The notes beneath the pieces are model-generated. The model had not been told where the DNA came from and made no database searches. It worked only from the letters and a program-made list of their open reading frames with translations. 64,000 nucleotides of DNA from Actinocrinis sp035653575 (GTDB lineage Bacteria; Actinomycetota; Actinomycetes; Streptomycetales; Catenulisporaceae). The position numbers were made by a program, and so were the translations under genes. The stretch is from positions 1 to 64,000 of the forward strand of contig NZ_DASRBQ010000156.1 of the NCBI RefSeq assembly GCF_035653575.1, in the 5' to 3' direction. Positions 44,028-51,631 of the stretch are shown in pieces (the stretch's first letter is position 1; every line of letters starts with the position of its first letter).

Positions 44028-45601
44028 AGCGGGATGTTTCCGTGCTTCTTGGGCGGCAGTTGCGCGCGCTTGGTCCGCAGCGTCCGCAGCGCCCGCGTCA
44101 CGAACGCGCGGGTCTGCGAAGGCTCGATCACGGTGTCCACGTAGCCGCGCTCCGCCGCGATGTACGGGTTCATCAGCGTGTCTTCGTAGTCCGTGATCAG
44201 ACCGGCGCGCATCGTCGCCCGGTCCTCGGCCGCCGCGAGGTCGCGCTTGTAAAGCACGTCTACGGCGCCGGGCGCACCCATCACCGCGATCTCTGCTGTC
44301 GGCCACGCGACGTTGATATCCGCGCCGAGGTGCTTGGAACCCATCGCGTCGTACGCACCGCCGTATGCCTTGCGCGTGATGACCGTGATCATGGGCACGG
44401 TGGCCTCGGCGTACGCATACAGCAGCTTCGCCCCGCGCCGGATGATGCCGTCCCACTCCTGGTCGGTACCGGGCACGAAGCCGGGTACGTCCACGAAGGT
44501 CAGGATCGGGATGTTGAACGCGTCACAGGTGCGGATGAACCGGGCCGCCTTCTCCGAGGCGTCGATGTCGAGGCAGCCGGCCTTCATGATCGGCTGGTTG
44601 GCCACGATGCCGACAGAGTGGCCTTCGACCCGTCCGAAGCCGACCACGATGTTCTGCGCGAACAGAGGGTGCACCTCGAGGAAGTCGCCCTCGTCGAGTA
44701 CGTGCTCGATGACCCGGTGCATGTCGTACGGCTGGTTCGCCGAGTCCGGGATCAGCGTGTTCAGCTCCAGGTCGAGCTCGCTCTCAGACAGGTCGTTGTC
44801 CACGTCGAAGACCGGCGGGTCCTCCAGGTTGTTCTGGGGCAGGAAGGAGAGCAGACCCTTGACGTACTCGATCGCGTCCTTCTCGTCCGCGGCCTGGTAG
44901 TGCGCGACCCCGGACTTGGTGTTGTGCGCGTGCGCCCCACCGAGCTCCTCGTGGCCGACGTCCTCGCCGGTCACCGTCTTGATCACGTCCGGGCCTGTGA
45001 TGTACATGTTCGAGGTCTTGTCGACCATCACGACAAAGTCGGTCAGCGCGGGGGAGTAGACCGCCCCGCCGGCCGCCGGGCCGACGATCAGCGAGATCTG
45101 CGGGACGACGCCCGAGGCGTGCACGTTGCGCCGGAAGATCTCGCCGAAGGCGCCGAGGGAGACCACACCCTCCTGGATGCGCGCGCCGCCGCCGTCGTTG
45201 AAGCCGACCAGCGGGCAGCCGATCTTCATCGCCAGGTCCATCACCTTGGCGATCTTCTCGCCGTTCACCTCGCCGAGCGAGCCGCCGAATACGGTGAAGT
45301 CCTGAGAGAACACGCACACGGCGCGACCGCCCACGGTGCCGTAGCCGGTGACCACGCCGTCGCTGTACGGCCGCTTCTTCTCGATGCCGAAGTTGGTCGA
45401 CCGGTGCCTGGCCAGCTCGTCCAGCTCCTGAAACGAGCCCTCGTCGAGCAGCAGCTCGATGCGCTCACGCGCGGTCAGCTTGCCCTTGGCGTGCTGCTTC
45501 TCCACGGCACTCTCGGAGCCGGCGTTCACCGCCTCGTCGAGATGCCTACGCAGTAGGGCGAGCTTGCCCGCGGTCGTGTGGATGTCGATCTCTTCGGCCA
45601 T
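44024..45601 (-). CDS. pccB: Propionyl-CoA carboxylase beta chain
   Basis: 525 residues, carboxyltransferase with two crotonase-like halves. D418 in GGAYDAMGSKHL corresponds to Asp422 of S. coelicolor PccB, which favours propionyl-CoA, where the acetyl-CoA enzyme has Ile. Oxyanion-hole glycines (GPAAGGAVYSP) and the C-terminal NPYIAAERGYVD are conserved. It makes methylmalonyl-CoA, feeding either the mutase in this window or polyketide synthesis. Operon with accE; divergent from birA. Confidence 0.95.
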   Translation of the reverse strand: MAEEIDIHTTAGKLALLRRHLDEAVNAGSESAVEKQHAKGKLTARERIELLLDEGSFQELDELARHRSTNFGIEKKRPYSDGVVTGYGTVGGRAVCVFSQDFTVFGGSLGEVNGEKIAKVMDLAMKIGCPLVGFNDGGGARIQEGVVSLGAFGEIFRRNVHASGVVPQISLIVGPAAGGAVYSPALTDFVVMVDKTSNMYITGPDVIKTVTGEDVGHEELGGAHAHNTKSGVAHYQAADEKDAIEYVKGLLSFLPQNNLEDPPVFDVDNDLSESELDLELNTLIPDSANQPYDMHRVIEHVLDEGDFLEVHPLFAQNIVVGFGRVEGHSVGIVANQPIMKAGCLDIDASEKAARFIRTCDAFNIPILTFVDVPGFVPGTDQEWDGIIRRGAKLLYAYAEATVPMITVITRKAYGGAYDAMGSKHLGADINVAWPTAEIAVMGAPGAVDVLYKRDLAAAEDRATMRAGLITDYEDTLMNPYIAAERGYVDTVIEPSQTRAFVTRALRTLRTKRAQLPPKKHGNIPL

Positions 45602-45665
45602 CGTCGCTCGTCACTCCCTGAACGGTCGGTACCTCCCGGTCGAGCAGGTCGCTCCGGGGGCTGGA

Positions 45666-45735
45666 GACAATCTATATGAGCGCTTCGCGCACGCACCGAA
45701 CACGTTCCGGCACGCTCGAAGCGACAATGTATATG
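45666..45735. promoter_or_regulatory. Paired 13-bp repeats between pccB and birA
   Basis: GACAATCTATATG and GACAATGTATATG (12 of 13 identical) lie 57 bases apart in direct orientation in the 154-base divergent gap. They are the most AT-rich stretch nearby. On the pccB strand each contains a TATAgAT/TATAcAT-like -10. On the birA strand the second overlaps a promoter-like GCGACA-17-TAGGCT (45721-45749) ending 6 bases before the ATG, which fits a leaderless birA mRNA. Confidence 0.5.
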
Positions 45736-45755
45736 CCGCGCTCTAGGCTGCGACC

Positions 45756-46694
45756 ATGGCCTCCGTCTACAGCGATCTCAATCGTCCGCCGTTGAACGAG
45801 CGCAGCCTGCAACGCGCCCTGATGGTGCCCGGCATCGCGTTCGGCGGGCACAGCATCGCGGCGCTGCGCGTGCTTCCGGAGGTCGATTCCACAAACACAG
45901 CGCTGCTCGCCGCCGCAGCGGACGGCGCTCCGCACGGCTCCGTCGTCATCGCGGAGTCGCAGACCGCTGGCAAGGGGCGCCTTGGCCGGTCCTGGGTCGC
46001 GCCGCCGCGCTCCGGCCTGTTCCTGTCCATCCTGCTGCGGCCCGAGGTGCCCCCGGCGCACTGGGGTTGGCTGCCGCTGCTCGCCGGAGTCGCCGCGCGC
46101 TCGGCGATCTCCCGGGCCGCGGAACTCGACGTGCGGCTCAAGTGGCCCAACGACCTCATCCTCGCCGAGCCGGCTGACAGCTCATCAAACACCGCCGGAT
46201 CAAACACCGCCGAATCAGACAGCGCCGGATCAGACAGCACTGCCACGGATTCCGGTTACGGCGTCGGGCGAAAGCTCGGCGGCATCCTCGCCGAACAGGG
46301 CGGTACCGCAGCGCAGCCGTGCGTGGTCATCGGCATCGGCATCAACGTCACACTGCGCGCTGACGAACTGCCTGCACCGCACGCAACCTCGCTCCTGCTC
46401 GCTGGCGCTAAGGTCACCGACCGCGACACGATCCTGCGCGCGTTACTTCGTAGCTTCGGGTCCTGGTACACCGACTGGGCCGCATCCGGGGGAGACGCCG
46501 AACGCTGTGGTCTGACAGCCGCCTACCGGGCCGATTGCGCGACGCTTGGCCGCGAGGTGCGTGCCGAATTGCCAGGTGGCAGCGTGATTTCCGGCCAGGC
46601 GATCGACCTCGACCAAGACGGCAGGCTCCTCGTCCGCGACACGACTGGCGCTTCGACGCCAATTGGCGCCGGAGATGTTGTGCACTTGCGATAA
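45756..46694 (+). CDS. birA: Biotin-[acetyl-CoA-carboxylase] ligase
   Basis: 312 residues. Attaches biotin to the AMKM lysine of the carboxylase alpha chain. Motifs: STNTALL near residue 45, biotin/ATP loop GKGRLGRSWVAP, KWPNDL, KLGGILAE and the C-terminal SH3-like domain. There is no N-terminal helix-turn-helix, so it is a ligase only and not a repressor. Between KWPNDLI and the conserved KLGGIL lies a Ser/Asp/Asn/Thr/Ala insert of about 30 residues encoded by a 15-bp repeat. It probably has a leaderless start. Confidence 0.94.
   Translation: MASVYSDLNRPPLNERSLQRALMVPGIAFGGHSIAALRVLPEVDSTNTALLAAAADGAPHGSVVIAESQTAGKGRLGRSWVAPPRSGLFLSILLRPEVPPAHWGWLPLLAGVAARSAISRAAELDVRLKWPNDLILAEPADSSSNTAGSNTAESDSAGSDSTATDSGYGVGRKLGGILAEQGGTAAQPCVVIGIGINVTLRADELPAPHATSLLLAGAKVTDRDTILRALLRSFGSWYTDWAASGGDAERCGLTAAYRADCATLGREVRAELPGGSVISGQAIDLDQDGRLLVRDTTGASTPIGAGDVVHLR
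46188..46247 (+). repeat. 15-bp coding minisatellite in birA
   Basis: Four tandem units, AACACCGCCGGATCA, AACACCGCCGAATCA, GACAGCGCCGGATCA and GACAGCACTGCCACG, encode N/D-T/S-A-G/E-S. They sit in a loop between conserved strands and match the general form of the repeat in the nucleoside ATPase gene. Confidence 0.85.
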
Positions 46695-46806
46695 GCGCAG
46701 TAATAGCGCACCGTCCCGATCGCATGCCAGGATTCGCCCATACACAAGCGCGGTGGGATCGGCGCCGATCCGGACGGCCGCAAACTAAGAGGGGACAAGG
46801 ACGGTC

Positions 46807-47328
46807 ATGGGGTACCCACAGCGGCTGCTCGCCGAGGGAGAGCGGATCGACCTGCAGCTGCGCCCGCACTGGAAAGCTCTCGTGCTGCCGGTGATCACGC
46901 TCATCCTCACCTTCGGCATCGGCGGCTTCCTCGTGGCCATCGCGCCCAAGCACGGCACCGGGGCACAGGCCAGCTGGATCGCCATCGGCGTCGTCGCGCT
47001 GGGGATCATCGTCTGGTTCGCCCTGCGCCCGTGGGTCGTCTGGCTGAACAGCAACTACGTGATCACCAACCGCCGGCTGATCATCCGCCTCGGCTGGATC
47101 CACCGGGTCGGCCGGGACATCCCGCTGGAGAAGATCAACGACGTCTCCTTCCGGCACGACTCGCTGCTGGACCGGATGCTCGGCTGCGGCACGCTCGTGG
47201 TCGAGTCGGCCGGCGAGCACGGTCAGGTCGAGCTCGACGACATCCCGCACGTGGAGGAGACCCAGCGGGAGATGGCCACGCTCATCTCCGGCGACCCGGC
47301 GCCCCAGGCCCGGCAGAACCAGAGCTGA
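46807..47328 (+). CDS. PH-domain membrane protein (bPH2 type)
   Basis: 173 residues. An N-terminal cytoplasmic strand (RLLAEGERIDLQLRPHWK), two helices (about 23-45 and 55-77), then the bacterial PH domain beginning YVITNRRLIIRLGWIHRVGRDIPLEKINDVSF. The motif NRRLIIRxG...IPLxxI is diagnostic for the bPH2 family. AAGGA is about 5 bases from the ATG. Function unknown; this gene commonly follows birA-region genes in actinomycetes. Confidence 0.85.
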   Translation: MGYPQRLLAEGERIDLQLRPHWKALVLPVITLILTFGIGGFLVAIAPKHGTGAQASWIAIGVVALGIIVWFALRPWVVWLNSNYVITNRRLIIRLGWIHRVGRDIPLEKINDVSFRHDSLLDRMLGCGTLVVESAGEHGQVELDDIPHVEETQREMATLISGDPAPQARQNQS

Positions 47329-47578
47329 CGCATCCGCCGCACCGGCGCGCCCCCTTCCCGCGTCTTAGTCCGAGACGGCCCACGCTCGGCGGCGCGGAGC
47401 AAGCGCGCGGCGCGCCGGTGATTCGCGACGCTCGCCGCCGGACGAATCCGGGAACGGCCCGATCGCGTGCGGCGGTCCGGGCCGGGCTCCTTGGTCGCTC
47501 CAAATCACCTTAGAGCGGTATCGTTGCAGTCCGTACGCCTCCGGATGCGGCCGGCGGCTCAATAGACGCCTACCGGGA

Positions 47579-47606
47579 CCGACCGGGACGATTCCGTCCC
47601 GATCGG
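47579..47606 (+). other. Hairpin in the 316-base gap before the GGDEF gene
   Basis: CGGGACG-ATTC-CGTCCCG, extended by CCGA/TCGG after one mismatch, makes an 11-bp interrupted stem ending 38 bases before the GGDEF start. It may lie in that gene's 5' leader or be a late terminator for the PH-domain gene 250 bases upstream. The rest of the gap shows nothing recognisable. Confidence 0.4.
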
Positions 47607-47644
47607 CCACCCCGCCAACCCCATCCCCTCACTATTGCGAGTAG

Positions 47645-49384
47645 GTGAGTCAGGTCACCGGAGCGCACGACGTCACCAGGCCGCGGCCGGGTTCGGAAGC
47701 CCATGCCGCCGCGCGGTTGCGCGCCCTGACCGGTTTCGCGAAGTCGATGGCCGCGGCGCACTCGGTCGAGGACGTCATCCGCATCGCCGCCCGCGAAGCC
47801 CAGCGCGATCTGCGCGCGGCGGTCGCCTCCATCTCCATGTGGGAACGGCAGACCGGCCGGCTGCGGGTGCTGGCCAACCACGGCAAGCTCGCCACCGGCG
47901 AGTCCGCATTTCCGAAGGACGAGTCCTATCCGGTCTCCGACTTCCCCGAGATCCTGCTGAGCGAGGACGACCTCGGTCCGTGGATCCAGGTCGCCGACGA
48001 CGAGTACGGCGACCCCAAGCGCGTCTCGATGCTGCGCCGCCGCGGCCGGCACTGCGCGCTGATCGCCCCGATCGTCTACAACGGCCGCGCGTGGGGCGAG
48101 CTGTTCGCCGCCCGCACCATCGACCAACCGATCTACGACCGCGAGGACGTCGACTTCGCCGCGGCGCTGACCGCGCAGATCGCCGCCGGTCTGGCCAAGG
48201 CGGACCACGTGCGCCAGATCGAACGCCTCGCCTACACCGACCAGCTCACCGGCCTGGCCAACCGGCGCTCGTTCGACGCGCGGCTCGACGCGGCGATCGA
48301 CCGGCACGCCAGCGACGGCACCGTGGTCTCCCTGATCGTGTGCGACGTCAACGGCCTCAAGCGGATGAACGACGGCCACGGCCACGACCACGGCGACGCC
48401 CTGCTCGTGCAGCTCGCCGGCGTCATGTCCGCCGCGGCGGCGCTACTGCCTGGCTCGCTCGCGGCGCGGCTCGGCGGTGACGAGTTCTGCGTGCTGATCG
48501 AGGGTTATGGCGCCGACGATGCGGTACGCGTCGCGGAGGAGCTATGCACTCTGGCGCTGACCGTGCGCGGCGGTGAAGGCGTTGCGTGCGGCGTGGCATC
48601 CACCGGCGACCGAATCGGCGACGTCATCACGCGCGACCGTCTCTTCCGTCTGGCGGACGCGGCGCAGTACCGCGCGAAGCGTTCCCGCTCCCTGCACCCG
48701 GTGGTCGCAGGACGCGGACAGCCGCCGGACGCTGCGGTCTTCGCCCTGCCGTCCCCGCGCGCCATCCCGCCCACGCCGGGTGCTCCGGTACCGGACCGAC
48801 GCGTGTATCGCGGCCGCAGCGGTATCGCGATCGAGTCGCTGCTTACCGAAGCGTTCTCTGCGTTGGACGAAGAGGCGCGTCGTACGACCTCTGCGGTACC
48901 GATCGTCGATCGCGTCGAAGTGGTCGCAGACGTCGTAGCGCGCGGGCTCGACGCAGCGTCCTGGTACATCTACAGCAAGCCAGGGCCCGTCGAACCGCTC
49001 TCCGTCGTGCGCTACTCGGTGTACCGGACGCCGGCCGAGCCGGGATTGGGAGACGAGAGCCTCGTCTCCGCAGCGCAGCAGCCAGTCGGCCCGGAGCACT
49101 TCATGGGCATCGAGGATCTGCTGCTCAGCGGAGGCGAATTCCTGGAGCTGACCGACGGCGCCTTCGACAGCGAGCCGGGCAACGGTTACGGCTACGCCCC
49201 GGAGCCGCCGCCAGGCGCGGCCAAGCTCGCGGCCGCCGGATACACCGGGGCCGTGACCATCGGCTCGCCCGCGCCCGATCGCTCGCAGTGGATGGTCGCC
49301 GTGCTGCTTGACTCGATCTCCAAGCAGCCCGCTCCGGCAGTACCGCTACTGCGTGCGCTGCTGGCCGCCGCGTTGCTGCGGTAA
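47645..49384 (+). CDS. GAF-GGDEF diguanylate cyclase with C-terminal sensor-like region
   Basis: 579 residues, soluble. Residues 25-185 form a GAF-like domain; 195-350 form the GGDEF domain with an intact active site (RLGGDEF, 277-281) and the upstream metal/nucleotide elements LTGLANRR and CDVNGLKRMND. The RxxD inhibitory site is absent. A second, divergent globular region follows (about 385-575: SLLTEAFSALDEEARR...ASWYIYSKPG...LRALLAAALL), perhaps another GAF-like domain. It should make cyclic di-GMP, a developmental signal in streptomycetes. A GGDEF gene occupies this place (SCO4931 region) in S. coelicolor. The start is a GTG with a weak ribosome site. Confidence 0.9.
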   Translation: MSQVTGAHDVTRPRPGSEAHAAARLRALTGFAKSMAAAHSVEDVIRIAAREAQRDLRAAVASISMWERQTGRLRVLANHGKLATGESAFPKDESYPVSDFPEILLSEDDLGPWIQVADDEYGDPKRVSMLRRRGRHCALIAPIVYNGRAWGELFAARTIDQPIYDREDVDFAAALTAQIAAGLAKADHVRQIERLAYTDQLTGLANRRSFDARLDAAIDRHASDGTVVSLIVCDVNGLKRMNDGHGHDHGDALLVQLAGVMSAAAALLPGSLAARLGGDEFCVLIEGYGADDAVRVAEELCTLALTVRGGEGVACGVASTGDRIGDVITRDRLFRLADAAQYRAKRSRSLHPVVAGRGQPPDAAVFALPSPRAIPPTPGAPVPDRRVYRGRSGIAIESLLTEAFSALDEEARRTTSAVPIVDRVEVVADVVARGLDAASWYIYSKPGPVEPLSVVRYSVYRTPAEPGLGDESLVSAAQQPVGPEHFMGIEDLLLSGGEFLELTDGAFDSEPGNGYGYAPEPPPGAAKLAAAGYTGAVTIGSPAPDRSQWMVAVLLDSISKQPAPAVPLLRALLAAALLR

Positions 49385-49390
49385 CAAGAC

Positions 49391-49412
49391 GGCGCTGCCC
49401 TAAGGCAGCGCC
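49391..49412 (+). terminator. Terminator after GGDEF gene
   Basis: GGCGCTGCC-CTAA-GGCAGCGCC, a perfect 9-bp stem with a 4-base loop, begins 7 bases after the stop. Confidence 0.75.
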
Positions 49413-49425
49413 AAGGAAGAACGGC

Positions 49426-49479
49426 CCGGGTCCCGGTCCGCGGAAGTACACCGACCTACTTCTGCGAACCGGGACCCGG
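49426..49479. terminator. Long two-part hairpin after xylanase gene
   Basis: CCGGGTCCCGGT pairs with ACCGGGACCCGG (12 bp); after one C/A mismatch CGCGGAAGTA pairs with TACTTCTGCG (10 bp, one G-T); the loop has 8 bases. It stands between convergent genes and probably terminates xylanase transcripts; on that strand it is followed by a T-rich stretch (GTTCTTCCTT). Confidence 0.75.
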
Positions 49480-49555
49480 AGTGTTACGCGACTGCGATGG
49501 CCATCCGTCTGTACGGATATACGGCTATCGCGTCGTGCTAGCGGTGCGGGTAGTG

Positions 49556-50740
49556 CTAGTGGTTCATGCGCGTCGGGACGCGCCGCGGCGCGCCGTATGC
49601 CGCCAGCTTGAGGTCCTGCTGCAGGTCGAAGTACGCCGGCTTCGGCTGGAGGTTGACGTCGTAGATGTTGGCGAAGCCCTCGCCCGTGAAGAAGCCGGGG
49701 ACCCAGGAGTCCTTGTCGCCGAAGCCCCAGACGGTGAACGAGATGCACTCGGGGACGGAGAGCGCGGCCTTGAGCATCTGCGAGTACTCATACGGGTGCG
49801 CGAAGGTGGCCAGGTGGTCGGTCGGAACCTGCGTGTCCGGGCTGTCGACGAAGGTGCGCACATCGGCCTCCGTGATCGCCACCTTCAAACCCAGGCCGGC
49901 GAAGCGCTTGAGGTTGTCGGCCATCTTCGTCGGGAAGCCGTACTGCGTGTCCAGGTGGCCCTGGTCGCCGACGCCGTGGATCGGCACGCCCTGCGCCAGC
50001 ATCTGCTTCAGCCAGGCGTACGCCGCGTCGCTCTTGGCGTTCGTCCCGTCCTCGCCCGCGATGTTGTAGTCGTTGTAGAACAGCAGCGCGTGCGGGTCGG
50101 CCTCATGGGCCCAGCGGAAGGCCTGCGGGATGATGTCGGGCCCGAGGTTCACGATCCACCAGTTGGTGGGGTCAAGCTTGGACGGGTTCGAGTCGGTGAA
50201 GAACTCGTTGGCCACGTCCCACTGCCAGATCCGGCCGCGGTAGCGGGTGACCTCGGTGAAGATGTGCTGCTTGAGCAGCGAGGCCAGCTCGGTCTTGCTG
50301 ATCGTGCCGTTCGCCACGCCGGTGGTCAGCCAGTCGGGCAGCTGGTTGTGCCACAGCAGGGTGTGCCCGCGCACCAGTTGGCCGTGTTGTTCCGCGAATT
50401 TGACCAGCCGGTCCGCGCCCGACCAGTCGTAGACCCCCTGCTGCGGTTCGACCACCTGCCACTTCATCTCGTTGCCCGGAGTGACCACGGAGAACTGCTC
50501 GGCCAGCACGGCCGCATAGTCCGGGGTGTCGAGGTCGAACGGGATGACCGCGGTGCCGAAGCGCAGACCTATCCGCGCGGCCAGGTCGCGAAGCGACTGT
50601 GATCCTTCGTTGTCGGATGAGCCGTCCGAAGCGCCGCCGGGCCGGGCGGACCCGGTGGCGGCGCTGGCGGCGGGGGTGGCAAGACCGGGCACCGCGAGCG
50701 CCCCGGCCGCACCCATCGCGAGGAAACTCCGTCGTCTCAT
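49556..50740 (-). CDS. Secreted GH10 endo-1,4-beta-xylanase
   Basis: 394 residues with a Tat-like signal (MRRRSFLAMGAAGALAVPGL, cleavage near ASA at 27) and a single catalytic domain, without a carbohydrate-binding module. Acid/base E179 is in WDVANE and nucleophile E291 in ITEADV. Other GH10 marks are GNEMKWQVVEP, GHTLLWHNQLP, and the YNDYN segment. A Ser/Asp/Gly linker of 20 residues precedes the domain. AGGAGG lies 8 bases before the ATG. Three operator-like dyads of CGAAA/TTTCG type upstream suggest substrate-inducible control. Confidence 0.95.
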   Translation of the reverse strand: MRRRSFLAMGAAGALAVPGLATPAASAATGSARPGGASDGSSDNEGSQSLRDLAARIGLRFGTAVIPFDLDTPDYAAVLAEQFSVVTPGNEMKWQVVEPQQGVYDWSGADRLVKFAEQHGQLVRGHTLLWHNQLPDWLTTGVANGTISKTELASLLKQHIFTEVTRYRGRIWQWDVANEFFTDSNPSKLDPTNWWIVNLGPDIIPQAFRWAHEADPHALLFYNDYNIAGEDGTNAKSDAAYAWLKQMLAQGVPIHGVGDQGHLDTQYGFPTKMADNLKRFAGLGLKVAITEADVRTFVDSPDTQVPTDHLATFAHPYEYSQMLKAALSVPECISFTVWGFGDKDSWVPGFFTGEGFANIYDVNLQPKPAYFDLQQDLKLAAYGAPRRVPTRMNH

Positions 50741-50782
50741 TGCGATTGCCTCCTCTTAAGGCCAAAGAGCCGCTTCGCCCGA

Positions 50783-50797
50783 TCCGAAAGTTTCGGA
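50783..50797. promoter_or_regulatory. Xylanase operator 1
   Basis: TCCGAAA-G-TTTCGGA is a perfect 7+1+7 dyad, 43 bases upstream of the xylanase ATG. It contains the GAAAnTTTC core reported upstream of streptomycete xylanase genes. Confidence 0.75.
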
Positions 50798-50852
50798 GTG
50801 GCGGACGTAAGGGCTAGGCAAAAGTATGCGTGCCGGATTTCCGTGTCAACGG

Positions 50853-50868
50853 TCGAAACGCTTCGACA
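50853..50868. promoter_or_regulatory. Xylanase operator-like dyad 2
   Basis: GTCGAA-ACGC-TTCGAC has perfect 6-bp arms around four bases. It is a looser variant of the other two sites (CGAAACGCTTCG), placed midway between them. Confidence 0.5.
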
Positions 50869-50926
50869 TCGCACCGAGTTGCGGGCACGGCGCAGGTAAG
50901 GCTGAGAGCCTCAGCCCAGAGAACGT

Positions 50927-50941
50927 ATCGAAACTTTCGAT
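50927..50941. promoter_or_regulatory. Xylanase operator 3
   Basis: ATCGAAA-C-TTTCGAT is a perfect 7+1+7 dyad with the same GAAAnTTTC core, 144 bases upstream of operator 1 centre to centre and 26 bases after the marR stop. Confidence 0.7.
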
Positions 50942-50967
50942 TTCTGAATGATAAGGCGCCAGGTCCG

Positions 50968-51480
50968 CTAGTCGCCTTGAGCGGCGTCGAACGGCAGCGT
51001 CAGCGTCCGCAGGAGGTCGGCGAGCTCGTCGAGTCGGTCGCCCGGCAAGGCGGCGAGCAGCTCCCGCTCGTTCTTGAGCAGCCCGGCCAGCGCCGAGTCC
51101 GCCATCTCCCGCCCCGCCGCCGTCAGCCGCACCAGCACGCCGCGCCGGTCCGCGGGATCGGGGCCGCGCACGACCAGCTCCCGTGCCGCGAGCCGGTCGA
51201 TGCGGTTCGTCATGGTGCCGGAGGTGACGAGGGTCTGCGTGAGCAACTGGCCGGGGGAGAGCTGATACGGGGCGCCGGCCCGGCGCAGCGCGGAGAGCAC
51301 GTCGAACTCCCACGGTTCGAGCCCGTGCTCGGCGAAGGCGGTGCGCCGGGCCCGGTCCAGATGCCGGGCGAGCCTGGTGATCCGGCTGAGCACTTCAAGC
51401 GGCTGGACGTCCAGGTCGGGGCGCTCCCGGCGCCAGGCAGCGACCAGTCGATCGACCTCGTCCCGTGCCGCTTCCGTCAT
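50968..51480 (-). CDS. MarR-family transcriptional regulator
   Basis: 170 residues from the ATG with GGAGG 6 bases upstream; an open frame further upstream lacks homology and runs over the operators. Winged helix: LEPWEFDVLSALRRAG, then LSPGQLLTQTLVTSGTMTNRIDRLAARELVVRGPDPADRRGVLVRLTAAG, with the family's DxRxxxVxLT wing. It is divergent from tam across a gap with repeated dyads that are the likely binding sites, so it probably represses itself and tam. Confidence 0.92.
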   Translation of the reverse strand: MTEAARDEVDRLVAAWRRERPDLDVQPLEVLSRITRLARHLDRARRTAFAEHGLEPWEFDVLSALRRAGAPYQLSPGQLLTQTLVTSGTMTNRIDRLAARELVVRGPDPADRRGVLVRLTAAGREMADSALAGLLKNERELLAALPGDRLDELADLLRTLTLPFDAAQGD

Positions 51481-51538
51481 GCTGTGCCTCCACCCTCTGC
51501 CCACTGGCCCCGCCGCCCGCCGGTTCGCGATCAGTCTA

Positions 51539-51617
51539 TCAAGACACTTGACACCAAGCATCTTGACATCGAGATATATGCGCTGTCAGGATTCCAGAGT
51601 ATCTTGATGTCGAGATA
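51539..51617. promoter_or_regulatory. MarR operator region, three dyads
   Basis: TCAAG-ACA-CTTGA (51539-51551), ATCTTGA-CA-TCGAGAT (from 51560) and ATCTTGA-TG-TCGAGAT (from 51601). The last two share 15 of 17 bases with centres 41 bases apart. They resemble the ATCTTGAnnTCAAGAT sites of many MarR proteins and straddle the tam promoter. Confidence 0.75.
51563..51592 (+). promoter_or_regulatory. Candidate tam promoter
   Basis: TTGACA, an 18-base spacer, then CAGGAT. The -35 lies inside the second MarR dyad, and the third dyad begins 8 bases after the -10, so bound MarR would block it. Confidence 0.5.
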
Positions 51618-51631
51618 ACCGGAGGGGCGTC

